Shown here in pieces: positions 1 to 7,777 of a DNA stretch of 20,270 bases (positions within the stretch are counted from its first letter, which is position 1; the number at the start of each line of letters is the position of its first letter). The notes below the pieces were generated by a model that saw only the letters and a program-made list of their open reading frames with translations, searched no databases and had not been told where the DNA came from. The position numbers were made by a program, and so were the translations under genes. This stretch comes from Firmicutes bacterium UBA5766 (GTDB lineage: Bacteria; Bacillota; Desulfotomaculia; Desulfotomaculales; Nap2-2B): assembly GCA_002418775.1 (NCBI GenBank), contig DIEU01000041.1, positions 1 to 20,270 of the forward strand. The letters run 5' to 3'.

Positions 1-755
1 TTGCCATTTTGGGCGCGGAGCACACAGAATCCTGTGCTGCATATCTCGTTGTCCAATTCCGATGGTACCAGTGCAGTCGCCCGAAGATAGGGGCGAACGG
101 TAGAGATCAAAACATCATTCGCCTTTATCACTTGGCGTGCTCGACTTGGAGCTTCTGCACCTATGAGTTTCCTGTAATCCGCAATTCTGCCCAGCATCCC
201 ATCCACGCCTGCAATATCAACATACTTGAACTTGTTATCGGGTTTTTCGGATGGGTTTCGTCGCTCAACCCGTTCAACCAGTTTTTTAAGTGAGATAACC
301 GGCCATCCTTTGGAATTCGTAGCCGGATCGCCGAACATCTTATAAAACAACGCGGGGAGGATACGGGCGGCCTTGGCGTCGGCCTCGGCGCGCTTCTTGC
401 GTAGCGCATCAGCCTGATCGAGAATTTCGACAATACGGCGTTGCTCGGAGAGGAGAGAGAGGGGAACCCTGATCTTGCTGATTTCCGTTCTATTGATAGC
501 TGTAAAGGTACTTCCTTGACCGCGTTTTGATAAAATAGGCTCAAGGTATTTGAAGAAGTACCACAGATATTGCTGTTCAACAATATCCGCTTTTGCTCGT
601 ATGGCAGCTAGTCCCCGTCCAATACAGCACTCAAAAGGAGCTATATTGGTAGGACCTACTGGAGCACGCACTGTAAGCAATTCTCCTCGGCGCACCTTCT
701 GGATGATTGGGTCATCCTTCACGGCGGATAGAACGCTCGTCTCCCAATTGGTTAC
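1..755 (-). pseudogene. hsdS: Type I restriction-modification specificity subunit, 5'-truncated and cut by window edge
   Basis: The minus strand is open from 755 to the window edge (251 codons) and encodes HsdS, the DNA-recognition subunit of type I restriction-modification enzymes. Visible family landmarks are the end of the first target-recognition domain (TVRAPVGPTNIAPFECCIG), the central conserved helix EQRRIVEILDQADALRKK, the junction ILPALFYKMFGDPATNSKGW, and the start of the second recognition domain ending at the edge with STVRPYLRATALVP. The first recognition domain is far too short: only about 25 codons precede the RAPVG motif, where intact proteins have roughly 80 or more. The frame is preceded directly by TGA and has no ATG, only internal GTG codons. 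A nearby ATG at 759 leads into another frame that stops after 15 codons. No hsdM or hsdR is visible here. I infer a 5'-deleted pseudogene; the family call is secure, the non-functionality likely. Confidence 0.82.
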
Positions 756-883
756 TCATTGACACATCTTCTTTCATAATCTTCTTTATAACGCAGTGCC
801 CTTTCAATCTCTCTTTGCGGACAAAAATCCAGCACGGGAATATCTCCGTTTTCCTTTTTGTAGTATTCCACTTGCCAATTCAT
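752..883 (-). pseudogene. HigB/Gp49-like toxin remnant with internal deletion
   Basis: A 43-codon ORF. Residues 1-20 (MNWQVEYYKKENGDIPVLDF) match my memory of the start of phage Gp49-like/HigB toxins of the RelE superfamily. Residues 22-39 (PQREIERALRYKEDYERR) match the usual C-terminal tail of the same family, which normally follows a GFRKKTQKTP-like stretch. The roughly 60-70 residues between them, which hold the catalytic core, are absent, and the joint is in frame. The product would therefore be inactive. The stop codon overlaps an ATG (aATGAGTAA, at 759) where a downstream HigA antitoxin would be expected to start. That frame begins MSNQ but dies after 15 codons, and the sequence then becomes hsdS. 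The family call rests on remembered motifs and has not been searched. Confidence 0.6.
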
Positions 884-920
884 GATACATCTCTAATCTT
901 AGTATATACTTCCAAATCTT

Positions 921-3878
921 TCATATGCTGCTCATTAGCTCCCCCGCAATGTCCATATTCTCAATTCGCATAATGCTTTCTTCCGATGTGCCATAGCTGA
1001 GAAAATTGATACTTCCGTACCATACGACCCGCTGATCCATAATCGCGAATTTCTGATGGATTCGGTCTTTGGTTCTCACAGTAATACCATGTTGTGTAAG
1101 CAGCTCTATGCACTCCGCGATTTTCGCCCTATCCTTTTCGACATAGTTTCCAGGCGGTTTTGTAACAACTGTAACCTTCGCGTTGGCGGCAGCCAGATAA
1201 TTCAAAGCGGACAATACCCGCCGCTTTGTCACAAATGGGCTGACAATCAAAATTTCAGTTTGAGCCGCCAAAATATCAACGGAATAAACCGGGAAAAACG
1301 TGTGGCTGTCAAAAATTGAGTGAACTTCTTCCAACGGTTGCGGGGTTCCCTTTGCTTTGTATCCAATGGCGGCGTAACCTCTCAGACGCTTTTGATACAT
1401 TTTTTCCAGCATTGCCACATGGACATCTACATAATCGTAAACTTGAACCTCATTCTTGCCTTCATATAAGCGGTGCAGCCGCCCGGCGTACTGTTGGAGC
1501 GTTCCCTTCCATGATATAGGCATAGCAAGAAAAAGCGTATCCAAACGCGGCATATCAAAACCTTCGCCTACATATTTCCCAGTGGCAACAAGAACGAAAG
1601 ATTCGTCTTCAGCAATACCGGCAACGGTTTTCAAAATTTCCCGGCTTTTCTTTTGGGTTTCGCCGCCTGTTAAAGCAATCACGTTTTTTATGCGCGGCTT
1701 TAACTGAGACGCCAAGTATTTCACATGCCCGGTGCGTTCGGTGAGGATAATCGGATTCCGCCCTTGTTCCACGGCGGCGGTAACATCCTGTATGATTAAG
1801 CTGTTGCGAAACTCACTGTTCTGAATATCATTGTAAATATCGGTAATCGTCCACTTGCTTTCGTCCTGATGAGCCGGTTTTTGAAACCTCGTGAAACGCG
1901 GAATCACAAAATGTCCAAACGGACGCGCCGCCGCCTGTTCCTTCGCGTCCACGCGATAACGGATTTTTCCGCACTGCATATAAATAATTGGATGATGGCC
2001 GTCCTGCCGCGTTGGAGTTGCAGTCAGCCCGTAGACATATTTGGCGTTTGCGGTTTTCAGTATCTGCTCAAAACTGAACGCCGACACATGATGACATTCG
2101 TCCACAATTATCATGCCGTAATTTCTCACAATTTCCTTGACCTCATCTCCGGACACTAAAGACTGCATAACCGCCACATCTATGATTCCGCCCGGATTGT
2201 TTTTGCCGCCGCCGATTTGACCGATGATGGATTTCTTGCGTTTGCGTTTCTTGGGTGTAAGTTCAATTACCGGTTCTTCATTGAGGATCAAAAACTCATT
2301 CAGCCGCTCTATCCACTGGGACAATAAATTTGTACGATGCACCAAAATCAGCGTATTTACTTTGCAATCCGCTATTAAACACGCTCCGATAACGGTTTTC
2401 CCAAACGCCGTGGCAGCGGACAAAACGCCATTGTTATGCGCCAAAAGCGCGTTCACAGCCTGTTGCTGTTCGCCGCGCAGCTCGCCCTTAAACCCAACAT
2501 CCAGCTTGCGCCCTCTATTGGTTTCGTCATTGAATTGTATCCCGACGCCGTTATCTTCTAAAAGTTCACAGACATCGTCTTCCAAACCGCGCGGCAAGTA
2601 TAAATATTGCCCGGTTTCGTAAGAGCAGGAAATAATCCTTGGCTTATCGAACGTAGAAAGCCGCATAGCCTGCGCTTTGTAAAACTCAGGATTGCGAAAC
2701 GCCGCCAAGCGCTTCAGCGCGTTAAGCGCGGGGCTTGAAATCCCTGACTTCTCAATATATAACATATTTGCACGGACAATCTTTACCGTATCCGGGAAGT
2801 CAAATCTGGTTAGCTTTTGTTCCGGTTTCTTGCTTTCCCACGGTTTTTCTTCCTCGGAATCCCGGCGCAAATCACCAAGCTCGCCTGACGGCGACAGTTG
2901 CTTAATAAACAACTCTGTTTCTTCCAGCGTATATTTTTTGACGTTATACAAATAGTTCCACTGGTCAGCATAAGCGTTGAAATTTTCATCAACAAACGCG
3001 CTGTTCCCATGTTCACGGGGTGTCTTTTGAAGCGGAAGCGCGATTAAGTTGCCGAATCCGCCCTTTGGCAATGTGTCTTGATTGGGAATCATCCGGTCAT
3101 ACGTTTTGAATGACAACGCATGATGTTTGCTCATAGCGTGGGTAATCAGACTGCTGCCAAATTTCCGTGCTGTGCCTGTTGGAACGTTTTCGGCAAAGAA
3201 CATCCAGAAGTGAAACCCCTTGCCGGAACGTGAACGTTCCACCGCCATGCTGATACCTTTTTCAGCGCAAGCCTCGCGGATAGCGGTAACGTCGCGCCGC
3301 AAATCCTCCGGACTATAATCTTTGCCATCGAAGTCGAACGCCAAAAATCTGCAGGTTTCATCAGAAAACATCGGATACACTCCGGCGATCAGCTGCCCTT
3401 TAAGATGTTTTTCAACTGCGCCCGCATCATACTTCACAAAATTCTGATTAGGACATTCCCCGCATTTCATCTTACCGCCGCCAGATTTTGGACAAAGCGG
3501 CGACCATTTGTTTTGACAGACGGGAACATAACCGGCAGAGCCTTTTTTAGCGTTTTCCCATCGTTCGGCGTAAACGTCATCGCGCCCCGCGAACAACTTT
3601 ATAAACAGTTCCACTTTTTCGGTTGGCGTACTGTAATTATGAATACCCGTTGGCGGTTCCTGTACAACCTCGTCAATATGTGTGAACCGTTTGACATGGC
3701 GCCCGTCGTGTTCGACAATTTCATTCCACATCGCCGCCGGACGCGCCCAAAGCCCGCCATCGCCATACGATGCCCGGTAAATCACAACTTCCTCCAGTGT
3801 TTCACTGTGGGTCGCCGTGCCGATAACTTCGTATTCACTGCCTTTGAAGTGGACGTATTTACCGGGTTTAATATACAT
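921..3878 (-). CDS. DUF1653-AEP primase-SF2 helicase-PLD nuclease fusion (TOTE conflict-system type)
   Basis: A 985-residue multidomain protein. Residues 1-65 form a DUF1653 domain (YRASYGDGGLWARP). C121, C129, C139 and C142 look like a zinc-binding cluster. Residues about 150-330 are an archaeo-eukaryotic primase domain with the acidic motif FDFDGKD (181-187), the SRSGKGFHFW segment (216-225) and YDRMIPNQD (260-268), the form used in TOTE conflict systems. Residues about 460-830 are an SF2 helicase: AATAFGKT (488-495, Walker A), DECHH (593-597), GLTATP (617-622) and QQYAGRLHR (795-803). Residues about 860-985 are a phospholipase-D-like nuclease with one HxKxxxxD motif (HQKFAIMD, 941-948). 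The protein is probably cytosolic and acts on nucleic acid: priming, unwinding and cutting, plausibly against invading DNA. Start: ATG with GGAG 10 nt upstream. It is intact while its neighbours are decayed. The defence role is inference; the domains are clear. Confidence 0.9.
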   Translation of the reverse strand: MYIKPGKYVHFKGSEYEVIGTATHSETLEEVVIYRASYGDGGLWARPAAMWNEIVEHDGRHVKRFTHIDEVVQEPPTGIHNYSTPTEKVELFIKLFAGRDDVYAERWENAKKGSAGYVPVCQNKWSPLCPKSGGGKMKCGECPNQNFVKYDAGAVEKHLKGQLIAGVYPMFSDETCRFLAFDFDGKDYSPEDLRRDVTAIREACAEKGISMAVERSRSGKGFHFWMFFAENVPTGTARKFGSSLITHAMSKHHALSFKTYDRMIPNQDTLPKGGFGNLIALPLQKTPREHGNSAFVDENFNAYADQWNYLYNVKKYTLEETELFIKQLSPSGELGDLRRDSEEEKPWESKKPEQKLTRFDFPDTVKIVRANMLYIEKSGISSPALNALKRLAAFRNPEFYKAQAMRLSTFDKPRIISCSYETGQYLYLPRGLEDDVCELLEDNGVGIQFNDETNRGRKLDVGFKGELRGEQQQAVNALLAHNNGVLSAATAFGKTVIGACLIADCKVNTLILVHRTNLLSQWIERLNEFLILNEEPVIELTPKKRKRKKSIIGQIGGGKNNPGGIIDVAVMQSLVSGDEVKEIVRNYGMIIVDECHHVSAFSFEQILKTANAKYVYGLTATPTRQDGHHPIIYMQCGKIRYRVDAKEQAAARPFGHFVIPRFTRFQKPAHQDESKWTITDIYNDIQNSEFRNSLIIQDVTAAVEQGRNPIILTERTGHVKYLASQLKPRIKNVIALTGGETQKKSREILKTVAGIAEDESFVLVATGKYVGEGFDMPRLDTLFLAMPISWKGTLQQYAGRLHRLYEGKNEVQVYDYVDVHVAMLEKMYQKRLRGYAAIGYKAKGTPQPLEEVHSIFDSHTFFPVYSVDILAAQTEILIVSPFVTKRRVLSALNYLAAANAKVTVVTKPPGNYVEKDRAKIAECIELLTQHGITVRTKDRIHQKFAIMDQRVVWYGSINFLSYGTSEESIMRIENMDIAGELMSSI

Positions 3879-3923
3879 ATCAAAGCATCTCCAAGCATTC
3901 TGAAATAAAGACTTTTAATCTCT

Positions 3924-4119
3924 TTATACTGTTGCCGCAACTACAACTTTCTTAGCGTTCAGATTAAGCCGCTCATTCAAATCAACATAAATCTCTCTGT
4001 TTGTCCAAGACGAGCGACTTAATATAGAAGCAAACCGATTCCTTTCTCCAAATGAAATTTGTCTTCGACGATTTGGACGATTTCAACATACGGATAGCCG
4101 CTTGTTCTGTCTTATTCAT
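3924..4119 (-). pseudogene. Small unrecognised ORF with apparent +1 frameshift
   Basis: Reading minus from ATG 4119 gives MNKTEQAAIRMLKSSKSSKT and then drifts to a stop. In a second frame the same stretch continues as SFGERNRFASILSRSSWTNR and on through a LNERLNLNAKKVVVAATV tail to TAA at 3924-3926. Start to stop spans 196 nt, one base more than a whole number of codons, which fits a single inserted base around 4055-4065 in a protein of about 64 residues. I do not recognise the family. It lies 45 nt upstream of the primase-helicase gene on the same strand, so it may have been its operon partner. Confidence 0.4.
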
Positions 4120-4138
4120 CAGTTTACAATTATATTTT

Positions 4139-4168
4139 TCAGTATACTACTATATTTTTAATCTGCAT
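4139..4168 (-). CDS. Nine-codon ORF behind a perfect Shine-Dalgarno site
   Basis: ATG at 4168 lies 9 nt downstream of AGGAGG (plus-strand CCTCCT at 4178-4183), the best ribosome site upstream of the primase-helicase gene. The frame reads MQIKNIVVY and stops. It could be the stub of a deleted gene or a leader peptide for the genes below it. Nothing in the sequence decides between these. Confidence 0.3.
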   Translation of the reverse strand: MQIKNIVVY

Positions 4169-4196
4169 GACTATCAACCTCCTGTGATGAGATTAA

Positions 4197-4364
4197 GGAT
4201 TAGGTGGTGCGGTAAAATTAAAGGCGCTTGGATGGCCGCATATTGGACAAGCTAAATGCGATTGGGCCAAAAAGATTGCTCCTAATGTAAATGTTGATAT
4301 AAATATTTCAAAAAGCTTTCAAGCCTTCCGTGAAGGACTGCTCGGATTAATTACTATGACTTAA
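4197..4364 (+). pseudogene. Orphan C-terminal gene fragment
   Basis: An open frame of 55 codons directly after a TAA, without any start codon near its 5' end. It reads GLGGAVKLKALGWPHIGQAK, continues with AKKIAPNVNVDINISKSF and ends GLLGLITMT before TAA. The amino-acid mix looks coding and the absence of a start suggests the 3' remnant of a larger gene, but I do not recognise the family. It is on the opposite strand from its neighbours, adjacent to the strong minus-strand ribosome site at 4178-4183, so a recombination joint probably lies near 4190. Confidence 0.3.
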
Positions 4365-4716
4365 GAGACGATTAAAACGATGACCCTTACATAAATAAGA
4401 AATTGGCCACTATTAATCTAAATGGTGTATTGCCCTGGGGAAAAAATTTAGGTCTAATCCATCAACAACAAACGCTTTGCGCAATAAATCAGGAGATATA
4501 AATTCATCGTATTTTCCCAGGAACGGGGCTTCCGCTTCATCCAGCAGCTTTAAAGGATCTGTTGTTTGTTCGGCTTTTCCAGCCGTTTGACGGCATTGGG
4601 CTGCAGGTAAGAATAGATTTCTTTGCACGAAAATTATTGACGATTTTTTCTCCGGTTCGGCCAATTATCAATCCGCCGTCATCGACACGCTGTATGTGAT
4701 CGGTTTATTTCGAGAA
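4365..4716. other. Gene-poor stretch with a doubtful minus-strand ORF
   Basis: No confident gene. The longest frame is minus 4664-4413 (TTG start, 83 codons), containing DPLKLLDEAEAPFLGKYDEF followed by ISPDLLRKAFVVDGLDLN, which looks protein-like. A second minus frame over 4560-4650 reads KEIYSYLQPNAVKRLEKPNK and then stops. The change of plausible coding frame around 4560 suggests a frameshifted remnant of one gene. I cannot name a family, and no good ribosome site precedes either frame. Confidence 0.25.
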
Positions 4717-5034
4717 CTACCGTACCAGCCATCCATAATCCTGCCTGCAATCCACTATATAGTCAACGTATACCGTCTGATCCTTGATTTGATACAGAAT
4801 GAGATACCACTTTTCCATAAACATCTTATGGTATTTATTGAGCGGTACAAACTCGGCATTGAGAAATGGACAACGTTCCGGCATTTGATGCAGGGAACGG
4901 ATGACGTCCATCAGGTCGTTTTTCACCTTGCGGGAGGCGGCGGGGTTTTGCTGTGCCAGAAAAAGTATATGGCCCGCCAGCATTTGGCGGGCGCGGTCGG
5001 AAACAATCACCTTATAATGAGGCTTCTTTTCCAT
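4717..5034 (-). CDS. RelE/ParE-family toxin
   Basis: A 105-residue protein of normal length for the RelE/ParE superfamily: N-terminal strand HYKVIVSDRARQML, a helical hairpin rich in charged residues, then the core strands KYHKMFMEKWYLILYQIKDQ and a C-terminal VYVDYIVDCRQDYGW. RelE-type members cleave mRNA on the ribosome and ParE-type members inhibit gyrase; the sequence alone does not decide which. Its ATG overlaps the end of the upstream antitoxin by 23 nt, and GAGG lies 6 nt before the start inside the antitoxin gene, so translation is coupled. It appears intact. The pair probably stabilises this accessory region or acts as a stress/phage-response module. Confidence 0.85.
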   Translation of the reverse strand: MEKKPHYKVIVSDRARQMLAGHILFLAQQNPAASRKVKNDLMDVIRSLHQMPERCPFLNAEFVPLNKYHKMFMEKWYLILYQIKDQTVYVDYIVDCRQDYGWLVR

Positions 5035-5302
5035 GTTCTACCTCGTCAATGATGCTGTCCAGATAGCTGTCCAGTTCGTCCAGCGTTGTTCCGGCGCGTC
5101 CGGCCAGACGATCTTCCTCGACGGCCAGCAGTTCTTCCCGCAGCTTCAGCATTTTTTCACGGTGGGTAAACGACTCTATATCCATCACCACGAGATCGCC
5201 CTCGCCGTTTTTGGTAAGATACACCGGTTCACCTGTAGACCTGCACAAATCCGCTATCTCATTGTAGTTCTGCCGGATGCTTGCGGACGGTTTAATCTTC
5301 AT
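5012..5302 (-). CDS. Phd/YefM-family antitoxin
   Basis: A 96-residue antitoxin, first gene of the TA pair. The N-terminal part (about 1-55) has the Phd/YefM DNA-binding fold signature: SASIRQNYNEIADLCRSTGE followed by PVYLTKNGEGDLVVMDIESF. The C-terminal half (about 60-96) is acidic and helical (LDELDSYLDSIIDEVEHG), as expected for the toxin-wrapping segment. Members neutralise their partner toxin by direct binding and repress their own promoter. The ATG is preceded by GAGGAG at 8 nt. A promoter and an inverted repeat lie immediately upstream, fitting autoregulation. Confidence 0.87.
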   Translation of the reverse strand: MKIKPSASIRQNYNEIADLCRSTGEPVYLTKNGEGDLVVMDIESFTHREKMLKLREELLAVEEDRLAGRAGTTLDELDSYLDSIIDEVEHGKEASL

Positions 5303-5321
5303 GGTATCAACTCCTCGTATA

Positions 5322-5366
5322 GTAATATTCTAACCATATTATAATTCCTTCATGCTATGGAATCAA
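5322..5366 (-). promoter_or_regulatory. Promoter and possible operator of the TA operon
   Basis: On the minus strand, TTGATT (5361-5366) and TATAAT (5338-5343) are separated by exactly 17 nt, a good sigma-A-type promoter. Overlapping the -10 and extending toward the gene is the inverted pair TAATAT/ATATTA with a 7-nt spacer, a plausible operator for the Phd-type antitoxin. The AGGAGG-like ribosome site follows at 5311-5316. Confidence 0.65.
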
Positions 5367-5395
5367 CCGGCAATTTTAATAAAACACAAGAAAGC

Positions 5396-5427
5396 AAGCC
5401 TCCTACTTTTATTCTCGCAGGAGGCTT
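5396..5427 (-). terminator. Hairpin between glnN and the TA operon
   Basis: AAGCCTCCT (5396-5404) pairs perfectly with AGGAGGCTT (5419-5427), 9 bp with a 14-nt loop. It sits 57 nt past the glnN stop codon. The downstream tract on the minus strand (GCTTTCTTGTGTTTTATT) is only moderately T-rich, so it is a probable rather than certain intrinsic terminator of glnN. Confidence 0.55.
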
Positions 5428-5483
5428 ATTATTCATGGCCGGCTCTGGTGGCCGACTGATTTGTAAAGTTATCAGCTCAAAGG

Positions 5484-7613
5484 TTACAGGTTAAACAGCA
5501 AATCTGCATATGTGGGGAAAGGCCAGAGGCTTTTGTCAACCATAGTTTCAAGTTTGTCGGCGTCAATCCGCAGGGTACTGATTGCCGTAAAAACGGAATC
5601 CCTGTAAAATTGAGCCTGTTTGTATACGCCGCCATGCATTTTTTCGGCCTCAGCCTGTGCCTTCTCAAGGGCGTTAATATTCTTCTTCAATGACGCCAGA
5701 GTGGACGAAACTTCCTGGAGCAGTTCTCCCTGAGCGCTGGTAAGGGCCTCTATACCGGTTGCCTTCACGGAGTTAATAGAATCGGCCAACCTGGAGGCGA
5801 ATGTAATACCAGCGGGCAGAATCTGCCTCTTGGCCATTTCCAGGGCAGTCAGGGCTTCGATATTAATAGTTTTAATATAATTTTCCAGTACTATATCCCT
5901 GCGGGCTTCCAGTTCAGTCTTGTTTAAAACTCCGTGCTTTTCAAATAACTTGACGTTCCGATCATTTGTCAGTGTTGGAAGAGCCTCTACCGTGGAAGCG
6001 ATATTGGGAAGACCGCGCTCTTCAGCAATCTTAACCCACTCATCGGTGTAATTATTGCCGTTGAAGATAATCCGGCTGTGATCCTTGAAAATTTCCTGTA
6101 CAACTTTTTGAGCTTCGGCGTTGACATTGTCCTTACCCTCAAGCTTATCGGCAATTTCACACAGGGTCTCCGCAACAATGGTATTTAGTACAAAGTTGGG
6201 TCCGGAGATGGATTGTGACGAACCAACCATACGGAATTCAAATTTGTTGCCGGTAAAGGCAAAAGGTGATGTCCTGTTCCTGTCGGTATTATCTTTTGGC
6301 AGAACGGGAAGTGAGGAGACCCCGAGCGTGAGCTGGTTTCCTTTTTTACTGCTGACCTCACCGCCTTGAGCAATTTTCTCTATAATTTCGGTTAGCTGAT
6401 CGCCGAGGAAAACAGAGACAATAGCCGGAGGAGCCTCATTGGCGCCTAACCGGTGGTCGTTGCCGGGACAGGAAGCGGTAACCCGCAGCAGGTCCGCATA
6501 GACATCGACAGCCTTAAGTACAGCGGCTAGAAAAACCAGAAACTGGGCGTTATCATGGGGAGTTTCCCCGGGGTCGAAAAGGTTTTCACCGTCATCCGTA
6601 CTCATCGACCAGTTATTATGTTTGCCTGAACCGTTAATCCCGGCATACGGCTTTTCGTGAAGCAAGCCGACCAGACCGTGGTGAAGCGCTACTTTCTTAA
6701 TTGTCTCCATCACCAGATGGTTGTGATCGGCGCCGATATTTACATCGTTGAAAACGGGAGCGAGTTCGTATTGGGCGGGAGCAACTTCGTTATGCTTAGT
6801 CTTGGCGGATACGCCCATCTTCCAAAGTTCAACGTCCAGTTCATGCATAAAGGCGGCAACACGCTCTTTAATTACTCCGAAGTACTGGTCTTCTAATTCC
6901 TGGCCTTTGGGAGAGGCGGCGCCGAAAAGAGTCCGGCCGGTTAAAATCAGGTCCCGGCGCTGCTCGTAAAGTTCTCTGTCGACAAGGAAATATTCCTGTT
7001 CGGGACCTACTGTGGCGATAACCTTTTTGGCTGTGGTGTTGCCAAATACCCGCAGCACCCGCAGAGCTTGTTTTGATACAGCTTCCATAGAACGCAAAAG
7101 AGGAGTTTTCTTATCCAGGACTTCCCCGGTATAAGATACAAAAACAGTAGGGATGTACAGGGTTTTATCCTTAAAAAAGGCGGGAGAAGTAGTATCCCAG
7201 GCGGTATAACCCCTGGCCTCAAAGGTAGCGCGAAGACCGCCGGACGGGAAAGAGGAAGCGTCAGGTTCCCCTTTGATCAGGTTATTGCCTGAAAATCCAA
7301 GGATTACACGGCCGTCGGGGACGGGAATAATAAACGCATCATGTTTTTCGGCAGTAAGCGCAGTCATTGGCTGAAACCAGTGAGTGTAATGAGTTGCGCC
7401 TTTTTTGATGGCCCAGTCCTTCATAGCGTTAGCCACAACTTCGGCCACGTTAGGATCCAGCGGCATACCTTCGTCAGTAGTTTTCTTTAAAGCCTTGTAA
7501 ATTTGCCTGGGCAGGAGTTCCTTCATAGCCGCTTCACTGAAAACATTGGAGCCAAACAATTCATTTACGTTTTCAGTAACTGTTAAGGTTTCTTTTTTTA
7601 CTTTGTCGATCAT
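5484..7613 (-). CDS. glnN: Glutamine synthetase type III
   Basis: A 709-residue class III glutamine synthetase, full length for the family (about 700, against about 450 for class I). It makes glutamine from glutamate, ammonia and ATP in the cytosol, probably as a dodecamer. Landmarks: GPEQEYF (203-209) with metal-binding glutamates, KHNEVAPAQYELAP (273-286), NGSGKHNNWS (327-336), NDHRLGANEAPP (385-396) and NRTSPFAFTGNKFEFR (446-461). It starts at ATG 7613 behind AAAGGGG at 7 nt. It is monocistronic: the next gene downstream has its own promoter and a hairpin lies between. Its leader contains an ANTAR-type antitermination element, so expression is probably controlled by an ANTAR response regulator encoded elsewhere that senses nitrogen status. 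No truncation or missing motif is seen. Confidence 0.97.
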   Translation of the reverse strand: MIDKVKKETLTVTENVNELFGSNVFSEAAMKELLPRQIYKALKKTTDEGMPLDPNVAEVVANAMKDWAIKKGATHYTHWFQPMTALTAEKHDAFIIPVPDGRVILGFSGNNLIKGEPDASSFPSGGLRATFEARGYTAWDTTSPAFFKDKTLYIPTVFVSYTGEVLDKKTPLLRSMEAVSKQALRVLRVFGNTTAKKVIATVGPEQEYFLVDRELYEQRRDLILTGRTLFGAASPKGQELEDQYFGVIKERVAAFMHELDVELWKMGVSAKTKHNEVAPAQYELAPVFNDVNIGADHNHLVMETIKKVALHHGLVGLLHEKPYAGINGSGKHNNWSMSTDDGENLFDPGETPHDNAQFLVFLAAVLKAVDVYADLLRVTASCPGNDHRLGANEAPPAIVSVFLGDQLTEIIEKIAQGGEVSSKKGNQLTLGVSSLPVLPKDNTDRNRTSPFAFTGNKFEFRMVGSSQSISGPNFVLNTIVAETLCEIADKLEGKDNVNAEAQKVVQEIFKDHSRIIFNGNNYTDEWVKIAEERGLPNIASTVEALPTLTNDRNVKLFEKHGVLNKTELEARRDIVLENYIKTINIEALTALEMAKRQILPAGITFASRLADSINSVKATGIEALTSAQGELLQEVSSTLASLKKNINALEKAQAEAEKMHGGVYKQAQFYRDSVFTAISTLRIDADKLETMVDKSLWPFPTYADLLFNL

Positions 7614-7636
7614 ATCTTATCCCCTTTCTTTTTCTG

Positions 7637-7671
7637 AAAAAAAAAGCGCATCCAAAACATATTTGGAACGC
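7637..7671 (-). terminator. Leader terminator in front of glnN
   Basis: On the minus strand GCGTTCCAAA (7671-7662) pairs with TTTGGATGCGC (7656-7646) around a 5-nt loop, with one bulge, and is followed by nine T residues (7645-7637). This is a strong intrinsic terminator placed only 24 nt before the glnN start codon, so it must be read through for glnN to be expressed. Its 5' arm shares 7663-7669 with the upstream hairpin P2; the two structures cannot form together. Confidence 0.85.
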
Positions 7672-7706
7672 CTTTGTCCAACCCTATTAAAACTCCGTTG
7701 TTATAA
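7663..7706 (-). promoter_or_regulatory. ANTAR-type two-hairpin antiterminator RNA
   Basis: Two minus-strand hairpins precede the leader terminator. P1 (7706-7687): TTATAAC / loop AACGGA / GTTTTAA, with one T-T mismatch. P2 (7681-7663): TTGGAC / loop AAAGGC / GTTCCAA, with one bulged T. Both loops are six bases with A at position 1 and G at position 4, the signature I recall for RNA bound by ANTAR-domain response regulators. The linker is 5 nt. The 3' arm of P2 is part of the 5' arm of the terminator, so protein binding to P1/P2 would prevent termination. Nitrogen-metabolism genes, including glutamine synthetase, are typical ANTAR targets. No ANTAR gene lies in the window. Confidence 0.75.
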
Positions 7707-7777
7707 ATATATTTGTTAGTATTCAACTCAATTATATATTTTTTCTACAAAAATAAAAAGACTCCTTTTTTTAAAAA

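Noticed and set aside
161..583. 140-codon minus-strand ORF starting MLNSNICGTS
   Set aside because: It lies in another frame of hsdS; the hsdS frame shows clear family motifs and this one does not.
3405..3908. 167-codon plus-strand ORF opposite the primase-helicase gene
   Set aside because: It is antisense to well-conserved coding sequence, has no ribosome site and no recognisable domain.
4052..4255. 67-codon plus-strand ORF starting MKFVFDDLDD
   Set aside because: It overlaps the frameshifted minus ORF and the plus-strand C-terminal fragment; its composition changes midway and there is no ribosome site.
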